Positions 41,001-54,200 of a stretch of DNA of 64,000 bases are shown piece after piece. Below the pieces are notes generated by a model. It searched no databases. It had not been told where the DNA came from and worked only from the letters and a program-made list of their open reading frames with translations. The first letter of the stretch is position 1, and each line of letters begins with the position of its first letter. The position numbers were made by a program, and so were the translations under genes. The DNA comes from Atrina japonica (taxonomy: Eukaryota; Mollusca; Bivalvia; Pterioida; Pinnidae). Location of the stretch: NCBI GenBank assembly GCA_030159075.1, contig BROG01000404.1:496001-560000 (forward strand), in the 5' to 3' direction.

Positions 41001-44000
41001 AAAACTTTATAAGATATCACTCATCCATATACAAAATAACTGATTATACCTTGATATCTTTATCAAAAAATTAAAGTAATGATATGCTGATTCTGATATC
41101 CCACTTTAAGTGGACTTTCATTACCACGTGATCAATGTTTTAAGTATATACCCACAAATCAGATGGAATTGTGGGAATTTCTAAAAGCAAGAAACCCGCA
41201 ATGGGTCCAATGGTCTCTTCATAGGAAAGATGCTTTGATTAAACTAAAAGATGCAGCATATTTGCTAATTCCTATTTCCAACTCAGATATCTCGAAAGTT
41301 TCTATTCTAATTATATCATTATAATACGAAGAGATTGAATTTTGTAATTATACATACAAAAGACAGTTTGTACAGGATTGAACTATTAATCCCAGATTTT
41401 CTTTTAAGCTGAACGTCTTACAAGTGGTGGAACCTCAGAAGAATTATCTACAGTGACTGTCACAGCAGTTTCTATCAGCCTTTTTGTTTTGATTGTTGCT
41501 ATTGTATTGATTTTATTTATAGTAAGGTTAGTGAAACCCTTTGCATTTATACGTAACAGATCAGATTTCAAATTATGTGATTTTATATTGGTAACTGCAT
41601 TTCTTTTTAAATGCTATGAACTATTTCTTGTCAGTTAACATAGTTATATTTCAATATAAATAGAGATTCCACAATGAGTGTTAGTTGATTATCATGTTTG
41701 CCTAACTCGAGTTAGTGAATTTTCAAAATTTGAAAACACACGGGGTTTACCGAGTGTCTTTTCAAATTTTTAAAATAACTAACGAGAGTTAAATAAACAT
41801 AATGATCAACTTACACGAATTGTTTTACTGTTTATACTTGAAAACTGAAAACCACTGATTGTTAGTATGGATTACATCTCGTATAGACACTATCGGGTTC
41901 GGACTCTCATGATCGCATCAAACTTGTACGTCACTTCAATCTAAATATTACATCAATATGTCAAAGGTAGGAAACCCTTCAAAAATTTAATTGCTAACTT
42001 TGACCGCCGACAACTGGTCTGTGCAACTTCATGTACAAACATTTCATTACAGCAGTAGTGCGGGTTCAGCCATTCAGGTTTATTCAGCCCTGTTGGTTAT
42101 TTGTAAATGTAAACTATCTGAGAGAGAGAGAGAGAGAGAGTTACCAAAGTACTAAAAGAAATTTATGTTGTGAAAGAATACCTCTATATATAAAATAAAC
42201 GAATTGGCAGTAACGAAATGGTCACAATTTGATTTAAAGTAGTTTATGTACATTCAATAAAATAATTGTTTTGGAAGAAAGAAGAAGACTAATGCAGTTA
42301 GTAATATGTATTTCGCAGTAATGAGTAATCCTGTTTCCTTATTTGCTTTCAGACGACGATCAGCTGTTAATGCCGACAGTTCCAAAACAAAGAATAAAGA
42401 TGTCGGTAAATATTATTTAAAACATTTTAACATATAAAACAATATATCTGGTAGAAACGTAATTTATTGTGTGGTTTGGTACTAGTTCTGTTTACGTTCG
42501 TCTTTGATTTGATATTATTTATAGCAAGAGAGGAAGAACGTACTTACTAATCCCGTGAATACCTAAAACAGTCTGATCGTTACTGACATTCTGTGAATAC
42601 TTAAAACAGTCTAATCTTCTTACATACTGACATCCCGTGAATACCTAAAACAGTTGTCTTACATACTGGCATCCTGTGAATATCTAAAACAGTCTGATTT
42701 TCTTTCATACTAAATTCCTGTGAATGTCTAAAACAATCTAATCTTACAAAATACTGACATCGCATGAATGCCTAAGACTGTCTTATCTTCCTACATACTG
42801 ACATCTCGTGAATTTCTAAGAAAATGATATTATATAATTTTCAAAAATGAAAATTTGAAATCGCTACTTTGTATTCTCTTTTAATTGTGTAATATGAAAT
42901 AAAGCATCATGGTTATTTTTATTATACTTCCTTAGGTTTAAGGATGACGGGCAATTATTATATGGACCCTAATATGTACACGAAGGACGTACGTTTTTCA
43001 TTAGATTCGTCATCGGGAACCCATCCATCGTGTAATATATGAGTGGTACATTGTATACTCTTTTCTGCTGTTTGAGACCAGTCTCTTGTTGTCTGTATTG
43101 TTGAAAGGGTACACAGAAAAGAAACATCTTTTTAAATGCAGACTTAATATATAATTATTAACTTCCTTAATTACAGCAATTAGTAATGTGTTTATTAACG
43201 TTGGAAACTCGGAGCAGATGCAGCCTATGTTGGAATTGAATAACGGGGACATAGTGATGCCAAACGAAAATATGGAAGATGACGTTCTGTACTGCAACAC
43301 CAGACTCTCTCAAACAATTATTTCTGTTCCGGGTATAAGAGACACAATAAAATGGAAAACGGAACAAAATATATTTCAGGACGAATTTAATGTAAGAAGA
43401 CATAAATTTCAATAAATACGAAAATGCCAACACACGTACCAGATACAATACGTTCATGCATTTAGAAACAAACACTCTCATGAATTGATTTATGTACTTA
43501 TTATGTATTCATTAATAAATTCATGAGGGTGTCCGTTTCTAAATGCACGAAAGCAGGGCTCACACGGTCATTAGGCAATGTAGCCACTTGAATTTGACTA
43601 ATATTTTTTGTCAAGTCTGATGTACATGTCTGTTTCGTGTGTATCACACTCTCATTCAAAACAGAAAAAATAGCACGACCATTGACAACTTTGATGATAC
43701 ACACAGCATGAGTAAGGGGTATGCTTGATTGGTAGCCACAGTATTGTTATGAACATTTGCCCAAGCAAGTAAATCTTTAAACTTACTCTTTAGTTTGCCA
43801 AAAGGATAAATGTAGTTTCCACTTGTCACCATGTTGCGCAAGATTTAAAAACGAATAGTACGCGTATTGGTATGTATTTAGCTGGTTTTATGTATGCGTG
43901 AGTTTTGAGTGTGAATTTGAAACAAGTAATAAATATCCGTGTTTCGGAACTTATTTCGCTCTTTTGTTTGTTCAAAGTTTCGGAATTGAAACTGAAACTT

Positions 44001-44967
44001 GTATATAATCATATATATATAATCAGAGGTCTATTATTCTAAAAGTATGAAACTACTATTAAGGCCATTAAACATGATCAGTACCCTTCTGCAGGTGTAA
44101 CTAACGTTACTCAGTAAGGTCAAATGACGTAACGCCCCATGTCGCATTACAGTCATACATGTTGAATCAGGCCGCATACGTCGTCTGTTTGGCCAAGAAC
44201 TTGGTCAAGATATCCCACAGTAATAAAAACATGATGAAGAGTCTCTGTCAGCAATATGCAACTTCTTTTTCATCCCGGCATTGACAGTCTCTAGCAAGGC
44301 TGACGGCATCTTGTAAACAAATATTTGTCAAATTCAACATTAATGACTGCTCCAACACTCAAAATTCAAGCTTGCATGACATGATTGCGAGTTATCTAAC
44401 GTTGACCACTGGTGTTGTAACGGGTGCATATGGTGTTTCATTCTATGACTAGCTATTGCATATTTCTAGAGTAATATGTATAAAACTTGCACACAACCAA
44501 TCAATATTGTAACCGGGTTCTCTCCCCACCACCAAAAACTGACCTTCACCATATAACTGAATACTTGTTGATTGTACCGGAAAACACTATTCAAAATTCA
44601 AATGAAGCGTTGAAAAAACTTATGTTTTGCAGCTACTTGTCCTAATATATTATTTCGGAGATTTTTCTCTGAAAGTTTACAAGAAAAATATTTAATATAA
44701 GCATGTATCCTTTTGGATTAATATAATTTGATATTTTGTAGAGACTACCCAAGGGTTTAATATTTTCACACGATATTTCGAAATACCCAGAGAACACTTC
44801 GAAAAATCGTTACAAGACGACATTACCTTGTAAGTAAGCACAAAATAATTTGGTACTACTCTAAAGTATTTCTCAGGTTGTTTTTTTCTTCTTCTTGTTT
44901 TTTTCTTATATTTTTCTTTGTTTCTATTCTTCTTCTTCTATTTCTTCTTCTTCTTCTTCTTCTTCTT

Positions 44968-44998
<31 letters not shown>

Positions 44999-45000
44999 TT

Positions 45001-45032
<32 letters not shown>

Positions 45033-45298
45033 AATTATTATTATTATTATTATTATTATTCACAGTCTAGTCTGTTGCATTTTACCTATAATTAGTCACA
45101 CTACCATATAAGTTAAATTTCGTAATAAGACGTTAAATGTAATATTAAATCTTTTTCATCCACCATCTTACGAATTATTTCTCTAATCATGAATATACAC
45201 TTGTAGATGACCACTCAATCGTACAGTTGTCGCAGCTGCCTGGAAAGAAAAATTCAGATTACATAAACGCTAATTATATTGATGTATGTATTTATCTG

Positions 45299-45384
<86 letters not shown>

Positions 45385-45389
45385 ATATA

Positions 45390-45439
<50 letters not shown>

Positions 45440-47591
45440 CTAACATTAACACTTGAGCTATACTTTAGCATTAGCGCTTTCATGTTTAAACTTCAGGACC
45501 CAGTTGCACAACAGGTTGTTAGCTTTAACGTAAAGTTAACCAATGGGCTAACAGTACGCTAAATTTAACGATGTGTTGTGCAACTGGGTCCAGATGCTTA
45601 ACTACATTAAATCAACAATATTTCATGACGTCATAGATATCGTGACGTCATTGTGATAAAGGGAGGTAAGTCTTATATGACTGTATTTAGATTTTATTTA
45701 TGTATTTAAACCCCCGCTAAATGCAGTCATATAAGACTTACCTCTCATGAATTCATGAATTTTATGCCATGAATGACAAAATACAAACGATAGATAGCGA
45801 CAGGATTGTTGAAATTTGCCGTCAGCTTTCCCGAATAACAAAACTTTACATTGTGGATTTTTTAAATGATACATTGTGCAATGTTGTCAATTGATAGGAA
45901 ATATCTAAAATGCTAATTTCCCCGAAATCTTGTGACATATAAGAGAACAACTATAACAAAAAAAAAGATAACTAGATTGTGTCTTAGGAATCAAGTGATA
46001 TAAGCATATAATTGTTTAATCATTAATAATCTGTTTTGCATGGTAATATGAATAATGTCTGTATATGCATATAGTAGTCAGTATGGACATTTTGAGTGCT
46101 TTATATCCGGTATTTTTTTTTATTTTAGGGAATTAATGCCCACAGGTCCTATATTGCAACACAAGGTAATTGTATAAACATTTTGATCACACTCTTTTTA
46201 ATCCTATTTATTAATTGACATATTATTAACTCAGGTACTCTATTTTTGATTCTGTTCTTGTTAAAGGTAAAACTATGTCATCATGAGCCCAACCTTTTCA
46301 TAACAATTAAAATATCTATTGAGACCAGAGCATCACAATTCATCTTACTATTATTATTATAGTTATTGTTAGCACTATTGACCTGCGTGTGAGGTTAAGT
46401 GGTAGTCTTTTACTCGGAAGTGGTAGGTTCTGGACTTGATTTCTAGCACAAGGTCAGATCTAAGAATTTAAAAAGTCTTGTATTTCGTCGATCACTCAGA
46501 ATGCAAAGTATAATTCACTAGTCACGAGGTCCCGTAAAACGGCAAGCGTGACACGTCACTGCATTGGCATCGATCCATAGCACAGGTCAGAATATTTGTT
46601 TCCTCACATAAAACAGGTAACATCACCATGCACAGGGGATAGCTGTCCCCCATGGTGTATACCACATCTCTATATTTTCAAAAGGTCCGCGTTGTTCAAT
46701 ATTAACCTTTAGTATCATGTTATGATTTTTCACATCGAAATAACACAATTTAAACCAGATGTTGTATAATAATTTTATCCTGCCTTATTACAAATTTAAA
46801 GGACCGCTAAAGCAAACAACCATGGTCTTCTGGAGAATGGTATGGGAGACATGTGCGGAGAGAATCATCATGCTAACAAATGTCAAAGAAGGAACGAAGG
46901 TTTGACGAATATGATAGCATAAACCTAACACAAACATAAAAACAAAGTACAAACAGATCCCAGCTAGGGTCCTAGTCTCAACTTTTGGTCTAAACCAATA
47001 TCGATCATATACGTATTCACAAATAATAATGTTGCAGTATTAGTATGATTGTGGTCCATATATCAGAATTCAGTCTTATTGATATGTATAAGTTTGAGTA
47101 TATAATAATGTATATTTTAATACATGAAGACCCTAAAATTTTCGGTATGCAAATTTCAATAAAAAGATTAGCAGGGTGGAAATTGTCAGAATTATGTAAT
47201 ATAATGGCAGTTTTCATGAAGATTGTCTGTGTATACTCAGGGCCTGTCTCCAAAACGAAGAAAATATATTTTCTGTGTATATTAGGGACCTTTCTTGAAA
47301 TGAATTATATATAATCATTAAGTTGTGAGATTACGTTTTTGTGGAATTAAAGAAACTATTATATATTAATTATTTTCGTTTATCTATTTTTTCATCTTTA
47401 AGATTAAATGTTACACTTACTGGCCCTCTTCGTCAGAAAAATCAGTTTCGGCATACAATTTGAAAGTGGATTTCACTCGAGAAAGGGTTTACAGTGCGTT
47501 CACAATTCGAAATTTCAAAATAACTGATACAGAGGTAATTCCATTATTATTCTTATCATTATAATTATTATCTTTATTTATTGATTGATTG

Positions 47592-47640
<49 letters not shown>

Positions 47641-50600
47641 ATTGTTGTTGTTTTTGTTGTCGTTGTTGTTGTTAAGTGTCCATAGAAAACCTTTATATAT
47701 ATTTCGGAAAGCAAATAGATATAAAGATTTTTAGCATTTGGTTAAACCCATACCTTATTTTCAGACTGCGGTAACAAGGGATGTTACCCAGTTCCATTTC
47801 ACTGCTTGGCCGGACCACGGAACTCCAGATGTTTTAGATCTTGTTTTGTTTCAACACGAGGTAGCTCATACTGAAAAATACCTGGAAGGCCCAGACATTG
47901 TACACTGCAGGTAAATTATATAAAAACTAGCGTTAGCTTCTTTTTAAAACCTTTTGTCAGATTTAAACTTTGGTATCTGCTGCTTTACATTCTTTCTATA
48001 AACCGTATACTAAGCAGGGGAAATAACTTGCGGTGTAAATTAAATCATTAAGTTTAAGAAATGGTGAATTACATAAAATGAAGTTAACGGAATTTGAAGG
48101 AAAAATATCTGGTATATAAACAAATGTGTACATTTACCAATAATTGTGGCAAACATTTATCCGACACACGTAATGATAAAGTTGATGGTATTCCAGTGCC
48201 GGAATAGGACGCACAGGGACATACATTGGACTGGATGCTCTGCTGAAAAGTGGGCGTAATAACGAAACTGTGGATGTTTATTCATATGTAGAGACTATGA
48301 GAGGCTGTAGACTAAATATGATTCAAACAAAGGTAATTATAACCTCAAAAGTTGTGTTTGAGAGTACATGGTCTGAAAAAATTAGGCTTTATGCTAGGGA
48401 AGAGGAAACCAGTGGTCTTTTCGAACATTTGAGGATAGCGCTAGGTCATGTGTAATTATAGCCATGTGACAGGTCAAAGTTTGTGGTACTTCACCTAAAG
48501 CTGGTGACATCTGCATATTAGTGAAATATTCTTGGCGAATAAAAATAAACAAAAAATAAGGATCACCGATCTGATTTTATGGCACTAGAGCATATGGAGT
48601 GAGAAACACTGGTCTAAAAACATTTACATACGGCCCTAGATCATATAAAGACTTCATAAACACATAACACGTCAAGGGTTCTGTTCCGCAGTAAGCTGGA
48701 CACTTTAAATAACCCAGTTTGAATGTTTCCATAGCAATGGTCCACGATTTGTCAATTGTAGGATTACACATTGAGCATAAAATATTTTTGTATGCTTTTT
48801 CAGATTGTTGTTAAACGACTGCAAATGTAATTGTTAATCAGTTATGATATATTTGTATCAAAGGTTCATCTCGTGTTAGATATACTTTATAGCTATAAAA
48901 ACGAGAGTAGATATAAGTTATATATTTTGTAAATTACACATGAAAATAAATTGTGAATCCAAATCCTTATCAGCGAGTTGGATGGATGCAGCTTGTTATG
49001 TAACGTTAATATAATACTTATTAATTAATAAAAATGATCAGGACTTCAATGTTATTAGAGGTCATTGTTATGTTACTGTGGTACGTATGCATTTTACAGG
49101 ACCAATACGTTATGCTGCATCACGCTTTAGCTGAAGCTTTCATGCTAGAAAAGACTTTCCATTCACGTGACATATTCTACGAAATATGCGCGGAAATGGA
49201 AAATAAAAGTGCTCCCAGGAACAAGGCACATGCACGGAATGATTTCCGGGTAAGTAATATATGTATTTATCATATACTAGTGGAAAAAAGTAACTGTGTA
49301 TACTTCAAAGTGAAATAAAAACATAACAAGTATTCTTTGATCGCTCTTTGTTCTTAAAGGCATATTTAATATACTCAACGTGTGTTTGAGTACTCAATTT
49401 GTTAAATATTGCGTTCGATTCGCCTTGATGGCCACAGCAAGCTTTTTTGAGAGCCTAAGCGACACGTGGTTGATAATCGATCAGAATTCCCTGCATTCAT
49501 TGACAGTATTCAATGTATTGAAACAGAAGAACATATGTTTTTGGAATAAAATTTTGATTGAGAGATGCCTCGCATGAGTGAAAATAATCGTTTGTGTGCT
49601 ATTGGGATTCTGGGAGCTGGGATATCTCAAAGCAATTTGGAGTTCATATTACCACTGTAAATGCTTTATGAAGAACATATTTATCCTTTGTTGAACGGAT
49701 TTATCGCTTGTAGATCATGTTTGGGAGGAAATGGAACTACGTCTACGTCAAGAGCCAAACCCCCTCCTACGTTAGATGCTTTGTGTCCTTCTTCATTGCG
49801 CATATAGCGGAACATTTCCAAGGCATTTCTGCGTAACCTGATTCGTTCAATGCGTCGTAGATGTGAAGAATGCCTCCTTGCAAATGGCAGTCGTACACGC
49901 TATTACACTTGTGAAACTTTTTTGCACCCCCTTACTTTCAGTGATTGTTCGTATCGACCATAATGGACATAATCCGTGATTTGATGTTTGAATTGAAAGG
50001 CAATGCATTTTATTATATCTCTAATACATGTCTTTACATCTGATTAGTCAAAACCGTATCGCATAATCTAAAACATATTTTCGTGTCCTCTGAAACAGAT
50101 TACATCAAATATGCAATCGCTTTCTACTTTAAGTTTCGATCTAAAATATATTACGCTATTGGTATTGGTAAATCCATTTCAAAAAAACATTATGAGGGAA
50201 TTTGTGTCTCACTAAGTTCCAATGTGCAGAGTACTAAACACAACTTCAACACAAAATATTTAATAACTTTGATCTTTTCATTTATGTATTTAAACTATTT
50301 TACAGATATTGCATTCGGTACGACCCTTGATAGACGAGAAAAGCATTTCAGAAGCTTGCACTGAGGAAAATAAGTGCAAAAATCGAAATAAGATCATTCC
50401 AGGTAAACAGCATGCCATGATAATATTTTATAATATGACTGACATAGTTCTCTGAAACTTATTGAATTATCTATACCGACTGTGACGAAGATTCATACCT
50501 CACTTATTTCATTTTAATTTGACTATGGACCTACACTCGATGTTACCGGTCAACAAAGGATACTTACTGACACCTGAACCCATCCCATCTTAGGTCCGTG

Positions 50601-51141
50601 TTTGTTAAATTTCAAATTCAAATTAAAAAAAGTGAAACAAGACAAATTATTCAGGTTCCTTCGCATTAGTGAGCGTAAAAAATAAAGTAATTATTTTTAT
50701 CTTCAGCTGTATTTTCTTTTCAATGAATGTCTACGTGTCACAACAAAACTGTAATATTAAAAACCTCGAGATTACATGAGGTTAGACATGACTAAATATT
50801 ACTGAGTTGTTTGTTTAAAGCATGTGAAAATAAATGCTGTATTTTCAGTATGATAATTTATTGTTTTATTCTAAATTATATTTCAGTATCCAAATATAAA
50901 CCATACTTGATGACTCAAGGGAGTTACATAAATGCAGTGTTTTTACCTGTAAGTACCAATCATTACTGCAGCATAATATACAAAAACAAATCCATGTAAA
51001 ATGGCATTAAAATACATACATATACATATATATCTACGTCATATAAATGAACACATATGTTATCAATCGTGTTTTGACTCATTAGGCTATATTAAAATAT
51101 AAAATATATAAATAAAGACTAAGTTTGCTTTTGTATGTATG

Positions 51142-51225
<84 letters not shown>

Positions 51226-54200
51226 AGTCTTTGAAAGAAAACCCAAGTTTCATAGTTACACAATATCCCTTACATAGTACTGTAGACGACTTTTGGACTT
51301 TGATATATGACCATGAATCAAGCTTGGTTGTAATACTGGAAGAGAATAAAGAGGTAAGAAGCACATTTTACAGCTTTAATTTTAATTTCAAATATACAGA
51401 TATAATTGCTAATGTGTATGATGGTGTTCATAAACGTGAAGATATTAAAGGCGTATTATCTCTCATAATCGTATTATGAATGACCTAGATTCTTATCATG
51501 GGTAGTGAGGTACGAAGGACGGTAGGGAGACGATGAAAATACCTTTTGTTTTGCAGAATATATTAGCCATCACTTTCTCATGCGATTGGATTTGTTTCTT
51601 TCCGACATCTTTGTATGTGTTTACGTAGTTGAGCACTCACGAAAACTTTACAATCGAATTCAAACTGTAGGTCATTTAAATAGATGCTCGGAATCAAATC
51701 AAATTTGTGTCATTCTGTACCTAATGTTAGTTGAAATGCATCGAAATGTTGATATGTATGAAAGATGTTTCACAAATTTCCGATTTACCACATTTAAAAC
51801 AGAACAAAATGTTTTATACATTGAGCGATAATATGCCTTTAAAAAGATTGATAAGTTACGTTAACATTCTATTTAGTTTGAATCAAATATTGTTTCTTAA
51901 ATACCTCATATGCCTTGATTTACTTCGTACGCCATGTCTTATCTGTAGTTAACAATATGCCCTTTTAGTTTATCAATGTCTTTTCAGAAGCTCTGACACT
52001 TCTATAATAACTCAATCAAGCTATTTTACATTCAGTATGCGTGTTATTTATGATACGCATTTAATGATTACAAAAACACATTTTTGTTTGTGTATTGTTT
52101 TCGACTTTACTCAGACTGTGCATGTCCGACTGAATATTCAGTACCATTATACACGGTTTATGTAAGATTTTCAGCCTTTTTGTCCTTTGGAAGGACAAAC
52201 GTTTCATGAATGAAAAAAAAAATTAAAATATATAAAGAGTCATAGGAAAGAAGTTTAGGGCAAATTTCACAGGTTGTGATGTGACCAAAAATACAGTAGA
52301 ACCTTACTTTTAAGAGACCACGTCACAGCTAAGACTATATATCTTTCAAATGTCAAATAGGTTTAGACGCTCACTTGAAAGACCAACCCACTATTCAGAG
52401 CAATTTGAGGCAATAATTTGAAGGTCTTCATAGCAATGTTCCTATGTTACCAGTGAAAAAACATTCCATGAACATATAATTGACCTATCGCCAAATGTCC
52501 GACACGGCAACTTTCGGCTAACTTTTCCGTTATGACGTCACAATCAAATGGTCCGTCAAACATGTGTGATTATGACGTCACAATTGAATGACATCAAAAA
52601 CGCACATAGAGAGCCACGTGCCAGACATTTGGCGATAGGTCAGCTGTACTGCAAAACCTAAATAAATGCATGTACATATCTCAGTTTACATCCATATATG
52701 ATTGATGATCCTTTTGTAGTCAGTCAAATTTTGCCCTTCGTCGGAGCAACGAGTGTTGGATTGTGGGAAACTGTCAGTAGAATATCAGAAATCACAGACG
52801 TTGGCAGACGAGATCCGCCAGATAAATGTTACGGTTTCAGAGAAGGTAATGTTGAGTACTAAATCATATTGATAAGGAAAGTTAAAATGGCTCCAAAACA
52901 ACAGAATTCCATGAGCTACCTGATACTTTATAATAAAGGAAATGCCAGCTTCTGTTTCATTTGTTTTACGTAAAAGACGTATTCAGAAGAATGTCTGTGG
53001 ATATATTGATAGTCCGATTAACAGTCCCTTTTTTCACCTGATCACTGATCAACTTTACATCATGTTTATGAAAAGATATAACATTCCCGTAAATTACATT
53101 TCCGTCTCTTGCTTTGTTTGAAAAGTGTAAACAGCTTTCATATTCATGCGTAGTTGTTTTGTTTACATCAGGACAGAATAGCTGTGTTTTAGTTCTATCC
53201 AGTCTAACAAGAGTTTTATTTATCTTTTTAAAAGAATCATAAAACAAGATGTTAAAGCAGGCCGATTACACCCATGTTTTGTCATAGCTGGCACCTATCT
53301 CTCTCTCTCTGCATATCTTGTAGGTACTTCCGAAAATTTTCGGATCGGTATTACATGCCATGTTTTGTTTTCCTTATAAGCACTGGTATATAGATCAATG
53401 GCATCTATCTGTCTGACAGACCGCACAGCTATCACTAGGCCGATATGGAAATAGAGATTTCTTTTGGTGCATTATTATGTCATGTCTAGTTGATAGTAAG
53501 TCTTTGTTCACGTGGGTTACCATTGGCATCATATATTCAACATTGTACCCAGTTTCTTTTTCATTTAAAAGGATGACAATAAACCCAGTACAGTGGTAGT
53601 ATTGGAGACTCCAGGATGGGCATGGAGAAAAAGCACCCCCAAAACTCCAGAGACTCTGCTTAACTTGATACAGAGGACGACCATTGTCAGAGAAACATTA
53701 CCTAAGGGGCCTGTAACTGTCGTTTGTTTGTGAGTATTTATATGCCATAAAATACCGCATTACTTAAGGGCCTTAAACATCCATTTGTCTGTGAGTATTT
53801 CCATAACCCTGGAATACCGCATTACCCAACTGGCATTAATTGGCCGTTTCTGTGCGAGAATTTCTGTAACCTAGGAATACTACATTGCCTAACATGCCTT
53901 TAACAACATTTTGTCTGTGAGTATTTCTAAAACCCTAGAATACAACATTACCTAACAGGTCTTAAACAGCCATATGTCTGTGAGTTAAAATACCACATTA
54001 CCTAATCACATTTCCATCTGTTTCTCTGTGAGTACTTCTATCACCCTAGAATACCACACTACCTAACTGGCCTTACCGATAATTGGCCGTTTATATGTGA
54101 GTGTTACTGTAACCTAGGTATACCACATTACCGAAGGTGACTTAAGCAGCCGTTTTTCTGGGAGTATTTCTATACCCTTATATACCACATTACTTAACAG

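Noticed and set aside
51580..51831. 83-codon plus-strand frame in a D2 intron
   Set aside because: No PTP homology, and no splice sites in a phase that fits the neighbouring exons.
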